NCBI GenBank assembly: GCA_044222045.1 | Contig: JBGAOB010000002.1 | Span: 1-64,000 of the forward strand | Reading direction: 5' to 3' | DNA length: 64,000 bases | From: JBGAMH01 sp044222045 | GTDB taxonomy: Bacteria > Eisenbacteria > RBG-16-71-46 | Part shown: positions 18,674-27,276 of the stretch, piece after piece | How positions within the stretch are numbered: position 1 is the stretch's first letter | Layout: every line of letters begins with the position of its first letter | Made by a program: the position numbers and the translations under genes | The notes under the pieces: generated by a model | Seen by the model: the letters and a program-made list of their open reading frames with translations, nothing else | The model's database searches: none | Told to the model about the DNA's origin: nothing

Positions 18674-19435
18674 TCAGGGCCGGTCGAACGTTCCGGCGGG
18701 GAACTCCTTCGGAGTCTCCACCGCGTTCGTGAACACGTTGATGTTCTTCTGGCGATGCACCGTGGCGAACCACAGGCCGTCGTGGCTCTCCCAGCCTTCG
18801 AGCGTCCACGACACGGGCGGGGGCTGCTGACCCTGCAGCACCATGTCCCAGCGCTCGACGCGGTGGTTCGCGCGGTTCACCCACACCCAGTAATGGTCGC
18901 CGGGCGTCAGTCCCACGCCCGCGAACGACAGCGCGAGCTTGTCGTACGTCACGCCGTTCTCGACGGCCTCACCCTCCAGCTTCAGCGTCACGCCGGGATC
19001 GCGCAGCTTGTAGGGCATCAGCAGCCAGTACGTGTCGTTCACCCACAGCGCCTCGGCGCGCACGATCAGCTTGTGCAGCGAGTCGCCCTGGATGCTCTGG
19101 CCGTCCATCCACGCCAGGCCCTGCGTGGTGTCGCCCACCGTGTGCACGAAGCAGAACTTCGTGCCGGCGCGCGTGACGCCTTCCACGCGGTGCCGGCCCG
19201 TGCGGCGGTCCCACGCGTGGCGTCGCGTGGAGCGCACCGTGTCGTTGACGGCGTTGCCGAACGACCAGCGCAACGCCGGCAGCGCGTCCCAGCGCTCACG
19301 GCCGCCGAGCGCCTTCATCACCTGGTCGGCCACGGCGATCGCCTCGGGGTCGGACGCGTCGGCGGCACGGGCGGGAGCGGCGAACGAGGCGAGCACGGCG
19401 AGGCATCCGAGCACGGCGAACAGGCGCTGAATCAT
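18674..19435 (-). CDS. Exported protein of unknown function (outer-membrane lipoprotein-sorting-like)
   Basis: 253 residues. It starts with a clear signal peptide (MIQRLFAVLGCLAVLASFAAPARA). The mature part begins ADQVMKALGGRERWDALPAL and continues as alternating beta-strand segments rich in W and Y (WVNDTYWLLMPYKLRD, PGDHYWVWVNRANHRVERWDM). This layout resembles periplasmic LolA/LolB-like or outer-membrane sorting proteins, which is only a fold-level guess. The start was moved to the signal peptide; a longer open frame upstream is Arg/Pro-rich and unlikely. It precedes queE on the same strand, but a functional link to queuosine is not evident. Confidence 0.78.
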   Translation of the reverse strand: MIQRLFAVLGCLAVLASFAAPARAADASDPEAIAVADQVMKALGGRERWDALPALRWSFGNAVNDTVRSTRRHAWDRRTGRHRVEGVTRAGTKFCFVHTVGDTTQGLAWMDGQSIQGDSLHKLIVRAEALWVNDTYWLLMPYKLRDPGVTLKLEGEAVENGVTYDKLALSFAGVGLTPGDHYWVWVNRANHRVERWDMVLQGQQPPPVSWTLEGWESHDGLWFATVHRQKNINVFTNAVETPKEFPAGTFDRP

Positions 19436-19518
19436 CGGGGCTCCCTGGGGGCGACGAGTGGGCACCGCGACCGGGACGGCGCGGCGAACGCGCGGCCGAG
19501 GAGACGACGGGCGGCGGA

Positions 19519-19689
19519 TCAGTGTCCGCCGTGGCGATGGAGTTCGTTCGTCTTGTTGCAGTTGAAGCAGGTGTACGTGAGCGTGTCCTTGCCGACCGGC
19601 CAGTTCACCCAGTTGTGCCGGCCGCACCCGGGGCACGAGATCTGGACGCTCTCGGCGGCGCCGGGCTGCGACGTGGTGGGCTGCGACAT
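19519..19689 (-). CDS. Small zinc-ribbon protein (56 aa)
   Basis: This short frame encodes 56 residues with two CxxC knuckles (SCPGC at 19-22 and CFNC at 41-44) spaced as in a zinc ribbon, followed by a His-rich end (LHRHGGH). The start has a strong Shine-Dalgarno (GGAGG, 5 nt spacing) and a TATACT -10 element about 40 nt upstream. It could bind zinc as a rubredoxin-like or RNA/protein-binding knuckle. I know no named family for it. It lies 83 nt upstream of the exported protein gene on the same strand. Confidence 0.78.
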   Translation of the reverse strand: MSQPTTSQPGAAESVQISCPGCGRHNWVNWPVGKDTLTYTCFNCNKTNELHRHGGH

Positions 19690-19725
19690 GGAATCCTCCG
19701 GACCGAGGGTGGAAACGGACGCGGG

Positions 19726-19731
19726 AGTATA
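19726..19731 (-). promoter_or_regulatory. -10 element upstream of the zinc-ribbon gene
   Basis: TATACT on the minus strand is a near-consensus -10 box. A weak TTTCCC sits 18 bp upstream as possible -35. It leaves a leader of roughly 30 nt that contains the GGAGG ribosome-binding site. Confidence 0.45.
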
Positions 19732-19786
19732 GGCAGCCGTGCGGGCAGCGGGAAACCGGCGGCCGCGGCGGGCGCGCCGCCACCCG

Positions 19787-20224
19787 TCAGCGGTAGCGGT
19801 TCGCGTAGATGCCCAGGCAGCGGTCCTGCACCACGTCCATGCCGGCCGCGATCAGCCGCGCGGCCACCTCGTCGTGGCGGATCCCGGTCTGGAACCACAC
19901 CACCCGCGGGCGGCGGTCCGCGGGCATCGCCAGCAGCTCGTCGGCCAGCACCGGCAGCGCGTCGGGGCGGCGGAACACGTCGAGCACGTCGACGGCGTGC
20001 GGCAGCTCGCCGACCGCGGCCAGCGTCTTCACGCCGAGCGTCTCGGGAAGGGTCGGGTTGATCGGCGTCACGGTGCGGCCCTGCGCCTGCAGCATGCGCG
20101 GGATGGAGTACGCCGGCGCGTCGGGATCGCGGTCGCTCTTGGCGCCCACCACCGCGACGGTCTTCATGGAGCGGATCACGGCTTCCAGTTCGGGCTCGCT
20201 CTGCAGCAGGCGTCCGGTGGTCAT
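19787..20224 (-). CDS. CoA-binding domain protein (YccU-type)
   Basis: 145 residues, the usual size of this single-domain Rossmann family. Landmarks are the N-terminal TVAVVGAKSDRDPDAPAY segment, VTPINPTLPETLGVKTLAAV, VDVLDVFRRPD, VVWFQTGIRHDE and the C-terminal MDVVQDRCLGI. Family members bind CoA or a related nucleotide; the cellular job is unknown. Its ATG overlaps the stop of the receiver-like gene by 4 nt (ATGA), and that gene overlaps the MFS gene the same way, so all three are translated together. Confidence 0.88.
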   Translation of the reverse strand: MTTGRLLQSEPELEAVIRSMKTVAVVGAKSDRDPDAPAYSIPRMLQAQGRTVTPINPTLPETLGVKTLAAVGELPHAVDVLDVFRRPDALPVLADELLAMPADRRPRVVWFQTGIRHDEVAARLIAAGMDVVQDRCLGIYANRYR

Positions 20225-20613
20225 GCGGGGTCCTCGTCGGGAAGCGCGGCGTGATCGCCGCGCAGGATCTGCGGAAGCCGCGCCGTGAACGCGCTGCGCG
20301 GCAGCGTGTGCCGCACGCCGGCGGAGATCGCCGCGTCGCGGCGGGCGATGTCGACGTGCGAGAAGAAGCCCACCGTGGGCAGCGCGGCCGTGGCGGGATC
20401 GGCGACCAGCGCGCGCACGGCGTCGAGCGCGTCGACGGCGTGCAGGTCGAACAGCACCAGCGCGAACGGTGCGCCCTCGGCGGCGGCGCGGGCGGCGAGC
20501 GCGGCGGCGCCGCGCGGCGACACGGTGGCGAGGTCCACGCCCACGGCCTTGGCGGTGGCGGCGATGCGCGTGGCGAAGAACAGGTCGGGCACCACGGCGA
20601 GCACACGTCTCAC
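20221..20613 (-). CDS. Receiver-like single-domain protein with incomplete active site
   Basis: 130 residues with the alternating pattern of a CheY-like fold. LVLFDL supplies a candidate phosphoacceptor Asp. The N-terminal acidic pair is reduced to one Asp (VVPDLF), and the conserved Lys before the last strand is Arg (LPRSAF). It may be a phosphorylation-independent receiver. The GTG start has a strong purine-rich RBS (GGAGGAGGTGG). It overlaps the MFS stop by 4 nt (GTGA) and the next start by 4 nt (ATGA). Acting as a regulator of the transporter or of the CoA-binding protein is possible but not shown. Confidence 0.68.
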   Translation of the reverse strand: MRRVLAVVPDLFFATRIAATAKAVGVDLATVSPRGAAALAARAAAEGAPFALVLFDLHAVDALDAVRALVADPATAALPTVGFFSHVDIARRDAAISAGVRHTLPRSAFTARLPQILRGDHAALPDEDPA

Positions 20614-21980
20614 GCTCCACCTCCTCCACTGGCCGGCGCGTCGGCGCAGGCGCCCATCGCGTCGTCGTCGGTGCGTCGGGATTCGGGCAGCGCGTCGGCG
20701 CTGCGCGCGCCCCACAGGATCGCCGCGCCCACGAGCGTGAACACCACGGGCGCGCTCGTCACGTCGAGCAACGCGCCGCTCACCGCCGGCAGCAGCATGC
20801 CCGGCGCCACGAACGTGTTCGAAAGGCTCACGAACGCCTGCCGGCGGCCGGGCGTCGCGAGCTGGATCACGAGGCTGCCGTACGCCACGTTGATGCCCGC
20901 CTGCGCGGCGCCGCCCGCGGCGGCCACCAGCTCGAGGCCGATCACGGCCGCGTCGTGCGGCAGCCAGCCCAGCCGCCACGGCGACAGCACCGCGATGGCC
21001 GCCGCGGCCAGTGCCGAGCCCGCGGCCAGCCGCACGCCCAGGCGCATGACGCTGCGGTTGCCGCGCGTGGCGCTGACGCGCTGCCAGAGCACGTTCGACA
21101 GCACGAAGCCCACCATGCGCACCAGCAGGAACGTGCCTGCCACGCGCACGCCACCGCCGAGGTCGCGCACCGCGAACAGCACCACGAACGGGCTCGCCGC
21201 GTACCACACGTTCAGCATGGAGCGGCTCACGAGCAGGTGGCGGAACGTGGCGTCGTCGCGCCACAGCGCGAAGCCCTCGCCGAGCAGCCGGCCGGGCGAG
21301 CGCAGCGAGGCGTCGGTGGCGCCGTCGGGCTCGCGCATGAGCGCGAACATCCAGTAGCCCACGGCCGCGACCACCGCCGAGACGCCGAACAGCAGCCCGA
21401 ACTTGAGCGCGTCGTCGTCCCACTGCAGCACCTGCCGCACGAAGAAGCCGAGCACGAACACCGACGCGCCGCCCCACAGCATGCGCTGCGACCAGAACGC
21501 GCCCAGCCGGTGCGAGGGCACCGTCTTGCCGACCACTTCCATGAACGGCACCGCCGCGACGCCCGCGCCGAAGCAGTAGACGCCGTAGCCCACCAGGAAG
21601 GCGGCCAGCAGCCCGGTGTTCCCGGCCCAGCCGGAGGCGAACGCGACGGTGGCGACCAGCGCCAGGCCGAGCACGCGCGCGATGGCGGCGTTCACGTAGA
21701 GCCACATCTGTCGGCGCTCGCGCGCGACGAGCGGGGCCACGAGCACCTGCGGCAGCAGCCAGCCGAGGTCGGGCAGGCCGGTCGCGAGCCCGATCAGAGC
21801 GTTCGACGACGTGAGCCGCGACAGGAACACGGGGATCACCGTGTTCGCGTCGATGAACGCTTCGCCGCCCTGGAAGAGCACGCCGTTCCAGACGCCGAAC
21901 ACGTGGTTGCGTCGGACGGCCCGCTCGTCGGCGGGTGCGTCCGGTGCGGGCAGCGTGGCGGTGTGCGGAGTCGCGGTCAT
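20610..21980 (-). CDS. Major facilitator superfamily transporter
   Basis: 456 residues with about 12 hydrophobic helices in the inner membrane. After a soluble N-terminus the first helices contain GVLFQGGEAFIDANTVIPVFLSRL. The cytoplasmic loop between helices 2 and 3 carries VARERRQMWLY instead of the classic GxxxDR/KxGRR. The central loop and last segment are Ala/Gly-rich. The substrate cannot be read. It leads an operon of three genes joined by 4-nt overlaps with the receiver-like and CoA-binding genes. Confidence 0.85.
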   Translation of the reverse strand: MTATPHTATLPAPDAPADERAVRRNHVFGVWNGVLFQGGEAFIDANTVIPVFLSRLTSSNALIGLATGLPDLGWLLPQVLVAPLVARERRQMWLYVNAAIARVLGLALVATVAFASGWAGNTGLLAAFLVGYGVYCFGAGVAAVPFMEVVGKTVPSHRLGAFWSQRMLWGGASVFVLGFFVRQVLQWDDDALKFGLLFGVSAVVAAVGYWMFALMREPDGATDASLRSPGRLLGEGFALWRDDATFRHLLVSRSMLNVWYAASPFVVLFAVRDLGGGVRVAGTFLLVRMVGFVLSNVLWQRVSATRGNRSVMRLGVRLAAGSALAAAAIAVLSPWRLGWLPHDAAVIGLELVAAAGGAAQAGINVAYGSLVIQLATPGRRQAFVSLSNTFVAPGMLLPAVSGALLDVTSAPVVFTLVGAAILWGARSADALPESRRTDDDAMGACADAPASGGGGA

Positions 21981-22077
21981 GTGCCGGTGGGATGCGTGCC
22001 CGGCGGGAAGGGTTCGCGGGCCGCGGCCCGGGACACTACGCGAACGTGGCCCGCGGCGCGCGCAGCGGTGTCGGTGG

Positions 22078-22117
22078 GCAAACGAAACGCCCGACTTCGC
22101 TGGGGGCGAAGCCGGGC
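22078..22117 (-). terminator. Rho-independent terminator after the first IKSLYR protein
   Basis: A 12-bp stem (22106-22117 with 22089-22100, one G-T wobble) and a 5-nt loop is followed on the minus strand by GTTTCGTTT. It lies 23 nt past the stop of the exported protein and separates it from the MFS operon. Confidence 0.7.
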
Positions 22118-22139
22118 GATCGCGCGGTACGAGCCGCTG

Positions 22140-22886
22140 CTAGCGATACAGGGACTTGATCTTGCCCCAGGTCGACGGCCAGGCGCCGGTCGGGCACGTG
22201 GGCGCATCGAACTTGCCGGTGGGGTTCGCGGAGTAGCCGGTCGGCAGCGACGCGGGGTTCACGCCCCACGAGCCGTTGAGCAGGCCGGTGCCCACGCCCT
22301 GGCAGAGCAGGTTCAGCATCGAACCGCCCGTGGGCTGGTACTTGCCGCGGAACGAGCCGGTGGTCTGGCCCGAGCCGAGGCGGTTGATCGACGTGACGAG
22401 CGAATCCACGGGGCCGCTCAGGATGAGCGTGCCGTCCATGTAGTTGCCCGGGACCGTGGCGTTCGGCGGCGACGACGGCATGGCGCCCGGCGCGGGCGCG
22501 TTGCGCGGCGTGCCTTCGTACACCGAGAACGTGCCGCCCGTGTACACCGTCGTGTACTTGGTGCCGCCACCGGCGATCGGCGCGGTGACCGTGCCGTTCG
22601 AGCCGCCGGTGATGACGAAGGTGTACTCCTTCGCCGGGTCGGCCGGGTTGAGCCCGTTGAACGGCGCGCACCACAGCGTGATCACGCCCACGACCGTCAG
22701 CTGGCTGCCCGCGGCGGAGTTGAACGTGGCCGGCGTGTAGCTGGTCTCGTAGGCGAAACCGTTGCTTCCCCACTGGAACAGGAGACCGGTTCCCGTTCCC
22801 GTGTTGCACTGAGCCATCGCACGCGGTGCGAAAGCAGTGGCAGCCAACATCACCAGAAAGGCCGCCAGCCCGATAACCTTCTTCAT
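22140..22886 (-). CDS. Exported protein A with C-terminal IKSLYR signature
   Basis: 248 residues. A classical signal peptide (MKKVIGLAAFLVMLAATAF...AMA) is followed by a Gly/Thr/Asn-rich, low-charge, probably all-beta protein containing EYTFVITGG, TVYTGGTFSVYEGTPRNA and NYMDGTLILSGPVDSLV. It ends in WGKIKSLYR. The gene 46 nt upstream encodes a homologue with the same order of motifs and the end WGQIKSLYR. I know no family for it. The AT-richer start codons of both genes (MKK, MRK) and good RBSs suggest strong expression. Function unknown; the conserved tail may be a sorting or anchoring tag. Confidence 0.8.
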   Translation of the reverse strand: MKKVIGLAAFLVMLAATAFAPRAMAQCNTGTGTGLLFQWGSNGFAYETSYTPATFNSAAGSQLTVVGVITLWCAPFNGLNPADPAKEYTFVITGGSNGTVTAPIAGGGTKYTTVYTGGTFSVYEGTPRNAPAPGAMPSSPPNATVPGNYMDGTLILSGPVDSLVTSINRLGSGQTTGSFRGKYQPTGGSMLNLLCQGVGTGLLNGSWGVNPASLPTGYSANPTGKFDAPTCPTGAWPSTWGKIKSLYR

Positions 22887-22932
22887 GAGCTACCTCCCAG
22901 AGGCGCCGAGACGCCCGTTGCGGGTCGTGGCC

Positions 22933-23622
22933 TTAGCGGTAGAGCGACTTGATCTGACCCCACGACCGGGTCGTCGCGGAGGTCGCGTACGGAATCTGAA
23001 CCTTGCCGGCGAGCTGGTGTTCGTAGCCGGCGGGAATCGTCGGGTTCGGAGCGCCAGCGGTGCCGCTGAGCAGCCAGCCGCCACGACGGGCCGGCGGGAT
23101 GTTGCCGAGTGCGCTGCCCTCGTCGAGCGTCGCCGACGCGTCGAGCGCGCCCTGGAGCGCGTTGTAGTCGTACACGAGCACGAGGTTGTCGACCTGCGCG
23201 CCCAGCAGCACCGTGCCGTCCACGAACGTGGAGGGCGCCGTGGCGTTCGGCGGGTTGACGCCGTAGTTCGCCGCGGTGCCGCCGAGGAACGGATCCTCGT
23301 ACACGCGGAAGCGCGCGCCGGGGTTGAAGTACACCTGCAGCAGGCCGTCGGTGAAGTCGCTCGTGTTCACCGTCGCCTCGTAGAGGTAGAACGTGTACTC
23401 GTTCGCGGCCTCGTTCGACGGCACGATGGGATTGATCGACGAGGCGAAGCCGAGGGCGCGATAGCCGTCACCCGATGCGCCGAGGAAGTAGAGGCCCGGG
23501 GCGCCGGTCACCTGGTAGTCGAATCCGGTGAAGATGAGCAGATCGTCGCGCTGCTGTGCCGCGGCGGGCGAGGCCAGCGCGATGCAGCCAGCAATGAGGA
23601 GTAGCCAAGCCTTACGCATCAT
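22933..23622 (-). CDS. Exported protein B with C-terminal IKSLYR signature
   Basis: 229 residues, start MMRKAW with RBS GGAGG. The signal peptide ends in ASPAAAQQ. The mature protein shares with its downstream neighbour EYTFYLYEATV / EYTFVITGG, a YFNPGARFRVYEDP / YTGGTFSVYEGT strand pair, NATAPSTFVDGTVLLG / NATVPGNYMDGTLILS, and the identical end IKSLYR. Both are therefore tandem paralogues. It is probably a periplasmic or surface beta-sandwich. It is preceded by a strong promoter about 230 nt upstream, and both genes probably form one transcript ending at the hairpin near 22078. Confidence 0.8.
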   Translation of the reverse strand: MMRKAWLLLIAGCIALASPAAAQQRDDLLIFTGFDYQVTGAPGLYFLGASGDGYRALGFASSINPIVPSNEAANEYTFYLYEATVNTSDFTDGLLQVYFNPGARFRVYEDPFLGGTAANYGVNPPNATAPSTFVDGTVLLGAQVDNLVLVYDYNALQGALDASATLDEGSALGNIPPARRGGWLLSGTAGAPNPTIPAGYEHQLAGKVQIPYATSATTRSWGQIKSLYR

Positions 23623-23850
23623 CGAGCACCTCCAAGAAATCCAGAACGGAGCAGAACGTCGAGTCGCGGTTCCGCAACAGCCGCCGACGCGGAAACCACC
23701 GGAACTGGGAACGGACAGCGGGGGCTTCCGCTCGTGGGGCGAAACCAGACGCCACATCGAGGGGGGGCTCGAGTCGAGCATCCGGTAACTGAGCACTCGA
23801 ACTTCTAGTTGTTGGACCTGCGGCCCGCATGGAGGGACGCGGACTCGGGC

Positions 23851-23878
23851 AGTATAGAAATTGTCCGCGGCTTTTCAA
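23851..23878 (-). promoter_or_regulatory. Strong sigma70-like promoter for the IKSLYR gene pair
   Basis: On the minus strand TTGAAA (23878-23873) and TATACT (23856-23851) are 16 bp apart in an AT-rich island within GC-rich DNA. Transcription would start near 23844, giving a leader of about 220 nt. The remaining gap 23879-24109 shows no gene or known RNA. Confidence 0.65.
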
Positions 23879-24109
23879 GCATCGAATCGCCCCGTTCGGG
23901 TGGATTCTTCTCGCGTGATCAGAAGGGTTTGGCGGCGCTGAAGCCAGTTCTCGTGCAGTGCGTCCACAGTCGATCGGATGGGCCGAGAGTTTGGTGTGGC
24001 GCGTCGATGTTGCGTGGTGCGGAATGTCACCTGAGACGACAGCGCGGCGCGGGCTCGCGGGGGGGCGACCTGTCGCCGCGATTCTCCGGAGAGAACGGCG
24101 CCCGGCCGT

Positions 24110-25153
24110 TCAGCCCCCGTTGACCGGGCCGTGCGAGGCGGGGGCGGATCCGCCGGCGATCGCGGCCGCCAGCCGCGGCAGGCTGGCGTCGAAGCGGTAG
24201 CTCACGTTCATGTGGCCGTCGCGGAACTCCTCGTGCACGTGCGGGATGCCGCGCCGCCGCAGTTCGGCCGCGAACATCCGCGCGCCGTGGTGCAGGTGGT
24301 ACTCGTCGCGCGTGCCGCAGTCCAGGAACAGCAGCCTCAGCGAGCGCAGCGCCGCCTCGTGGCGCGGCAGCAGCACGAGCGGGTCGTGCTCGAGCCACCG
24401 GCGCCACACGTCTTCCCGCACCGCGCCGGTCGCCAGGTCGAACGGCAGCGCCACGCCGAGCTCCTCGGCCGGCTCGGGCGAGTAGCAGGCGGCCATGCCG
24501 AGCACGTTGTACGCCGCGAAGTCGTCCTTGCCCTTCTGGAGCTTCGCCTCGAACGCCTCGAGGAACGCGCGAGGGCCGCCGGCTTCCTGCAGCACGGTGC
24601 ATGCGAGCGGGAACTCCGTCCGGTAGCAGTACTCGAAGCACATGTCGCCGCTGTGGCAGGCGAGCGCGCCGAAGACGTCCGGGTGGCGCATGCCGAGCAC
24701 CATCGCGCCGTAGCCGCCCGAGGACTTGCCGACCACGCCGCGGTGGTCGCGTGACGCGAGCGTGCGGAAGCGCTCGTCCGCCCACGGCACCAGCTCGCCC
24801 ACGACGTGGTCCTCGTAGCGGCCGGTGGCCGACGAGTTCACGTACTGCGAGCCGCCGAAGCGCGTGAAGCAGTCGGGCATCACCAGGATCGCCTCGGGGG
24901 CGCCGGCCGCGATCAGCCGGTCCATGCGCTCGTCGAGCGACGGCGACCACACGTTGTCGTTCAGCAGCATGCGCCCGCGGCCGGCGAAGCCGCTCAGCAC
25001 CACGATCACCGGGTAGCGCCGCCCGGGCTGCGCGTCGTAGGACGGGGGCAGGTACACGGGCACGCGCCGCTCGTGCGGATCGCCGGCGGCGTTGCCCCGG
25101 AGGACGCGGCTCTCGAACGTCTCGATGACCACGCGACCGCGCGGGTGCGTCAT
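24110..25153 (-). CDS. Esterase D / enterochelin-esterase-like alpha/beta hydrolase
   Basis: 347 residues, no signal peptide. RVPVYLPPSYDA and RRYPVIVVLSGFAGRG mark the first strands of the esterase fold. The nucleophile elbow GKSSGGYG places Ser144, and DGHMNVSYR supplies His314; LLFLDCGTRDEYHLH probably carries the Asp. The family includes enterochelin esterases, S-formylglutathione hydrolases and mycolyl-transferase-like proteins, so the substrate is an ester but not defined. Its ATG overlaps the stop of the upstream membrane-protein gene by 4 nt (ATGA), so they are coupled. Confidence 0.88.
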   Translation of the reverse strand: MTHPRGRVVIETFESRVLRGNAAGDPHERRVPVYLPPSYDAQPGRRYPVIVVLSGFAGRGRMLLNDNVWSPSLDERMDRLIAAGAPEAILVMPDCFTRFGGSQYVNSSATGRYEDHVVGELVPWADERFRTLASRDHRGVVGKSSGGYGAMVLGMRHPDVFGALACHSGDMCFEYCYRTEFPLACTVLQEAGGPRAFLEAFEAKLQKGKDDFAAYNVLGMAACYSPEPAEELGVALPFDLATGAVREDVWRRWLEHDPLVLLPRHEAALRSLRLLFLDCGTRDEYHLHHGARMFAAELRRRGIPHVHEEFRDGHMNVSYRFDASLPRLAAAIAGGSAPASHGPVNGG

Positions 25154-27116
25154 GGCGTGTGTCCTCCGGAAGCCGGGTTCGTGAACGACGCGACGCGGCC
25201 CACGCGCAGGCCGCGGCGCTCGAGCGTGCGCGCGAGCGGCGCGATCGTGGAATCGCGCGACCAGTCGGGCCGCACCTCCCGCAACGCCTGGAACTCGCGC
25301 GCGGCGGGTTCGTCGAGGCGCGCGGCGAGCAGGCCGGCCACGAGGTCGCGGCGCGCGATCCAGTCCTGGGGATTGAGCCACACCGCGGCCTTGGTCTCGA
25401 GCAGTGCGTACTTGGAACTGCGCCCGGCGAGCAACTCGCCGAGCGCCGCGTGCCCCTCGGGTCGCCCGATGCCGGCGAGGTTCGCCTGCGCCACGGCGCG
25501 GCGTGCGCCCAGCGAGTCGCCGGCCGCGAGCGCGCCGCTGGCCTCGCGCAGGCGGGCCGCCCACGCGGCGGAATCGTCGCGTGCGCCGAGCTGCCGCCAG
25601 CTCGCTTCGGCGGTGGCGCGGTCGCCCGACCACATCGCCGCCCAGCCGTACCAGTAGAGCTGGTCGCGCGTGACCTGCCGCGCCGCGGCGCGGCGCAGCG
25701 CGTGCATCGCCCCCGCGTGGCGGTCCAGCAGCATCAGGTCGCACGCCACCTGGAAGTAGGGATCGTCCGCCGCCGTGTACAGCCGTTCGAAGTGCTCGCC
25801 GTTCCAGAACAGGAACACGCACGGGTGCTCGTTCGCGGTGGTGTCGGAGAACTGCGAGTAGAAGTAGGACTCGATCGTGGGGTCGCGGTACAGGTCGCGG
25901 ATCGCCGGCCCGTTGCCCACCTGGAAGCCGGCCCAGGGCGGCAGCACCGCGAAGAAGAAGCGCGTGCCGGGTTCGGGCGCGGGCACGCTCGATCGCAACT
26001 CGCGACGCAGTTGCGCGGTGAGCTGCGCGCCGCGCTCGAAGTACCAGGCGGGGAAGTGCGAGGTCCAGCCCCACGCGCCTTCCTCCACCGCGAACGCGCG
26101 CGTGGCGGTGGCGCCGGCGTGCCACCACAGCAGGCCCGCCGTGAGCCCGAGCCAGCCGAGTCGACCGATGCGCCGCGCGGCGTGCGCCACGAGCAGGGCC
26201 GCGCCGACCGCGGCGAGCGTGGCGTGGTAGCCGCTCCAGATGTACGACACGGGCCCGGTCGCGAACGCGAACAGCACGAGCCACGCGATCGCGAACCGCA
26301 CGGGCGAGGGCGCGGGCGCCGGCGCGTGAGGGTGCGGCTTCGCGCGGGTCGCGGCCGCGGCACCCGCGGCATCGGGCCGGGGCGACGCGCCCAGCCACAG
26401 CGCGAGCGCCCCGAGCAGCGCGAGCGCCACCGGCGCGGGCGGCGTGGACAGCAGCGCCGCGACGAAGCCCGAAGGATGCTCGAGCCCGAGCAGCGACTGG
26501 CCCACGTGCACGAGGCCGGCGGCCATGTGTGACGGATCGAAGTGCAGCCGCGCGGCGGCGGCGCCCATGTGGCCGCGCAGCCACTGCGTGNCGGCAGCGA
26601 CGACTCCTTGGAGAGCGCCGCCACGAGCGCCGGCAGCAGCGCCCAGCCGTGGCGCCGCCGACGGAACAGCGCCAGCGCGCCGAGCGCCCCGACGAGCGCG
26701 AGCAGGTCCTGGCTGCACGAGATCCAGCGCAGGTTCACCTCGTGGAACGGCATCACCGCGTAGGCGAGCAGTCCCGCGAGCGCCGCGGGCCACGGCACGA
26801 ACACGAGCAGCAGGTCCATGAGCAGCGCGAGCGCCGCCAGGAACAGCCCGAACTGGGCGGTGTGGAACACCCACGGCGCGCCGTCGCCCACGCTCGAGAA
26901 CAGCTCGAACCACACCTGCCGCGCGAGCGGGCGGAAGTAGTTGCCGAGTCCCCGCGGGTCGGCCACGGATTCGATCAGCGAGCGGGTGCGCGCGTCCTCG
27001 AGGAACAGGTAGTCGTCGTTGAGCAGTCCCGAGGCGAGGGCGCGCCAGTACAGCGCGGCCAGCCCGAGCACGCCCAACGCGAGGCCCAACGGACGAGGCG
27101 GGGTGCGGGAGTTCAC
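25150..27116 (-). CDS. Polytopic membrane protein with TPR-like C-terminus, interrupted by an N
   Basis: The GTG start at 27116 has a leaderless-type promoter. The reading frame begins VNSRTPPRPLG and runs through DDYLFLED and NYFRPLARQVWF, motifs shared with the protein at 13773-15650. At 26591 the sequence has one N, and the frame continues one register away (TQWLRGHMG...) to the stop at 25150. Aligned with the paralogue, some 35-40 residues including a helix seem to be missing, so the N probably marks an assembly gap rather than a real mutation. The C-terminal ~250 residues are soluble (WRQLGARDDSAAWAARLREA, ending PASGGHTP) and resemble helical repeats. A lipid-linked glycosyltransferase-like role is possible but unproven. 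Confidence 0.72.
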
Positions 27117-27124
27117 GGCGGCGC

Positions 27125-27153
27125 ACTCTACGCGGCCCGGGCACGGGGGCCAA
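27125..27153 (-). promoter_or_regulatory. Leaderless-type promoter of the interrupted membrane-protein gene
   Basis: TTGGCC (27153-27148), a 17-bp spacer, then TAGAGT (27130-27125); the start codon GTG follows after 8 nt. No Shine-Dalgarno is present. This is one of the clearest examples of the leaderless arrangement in the window. Confidence 0.5.
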
Positions 27154-27276
27154 CGGCGCGGCGGGCCCGGTGCGGGCGAAGCGCGGAGCGACGGTCGCCG
27201 GGCGGAGGTCGGCCGCGAGGCGGGCCCAGATGGACGTAACTCCGCGCCGGGCCTCGGCCGATAACGCCGGCGGACG

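Noticed and set aside
16667..18700. preQ1 riboswitch in the que operon
   Set aside because: No preQ1 aptamer pattern is found in the gaps before queE, queC or queD; the hairpin near 16698-16712 is a plain GC palindrome.
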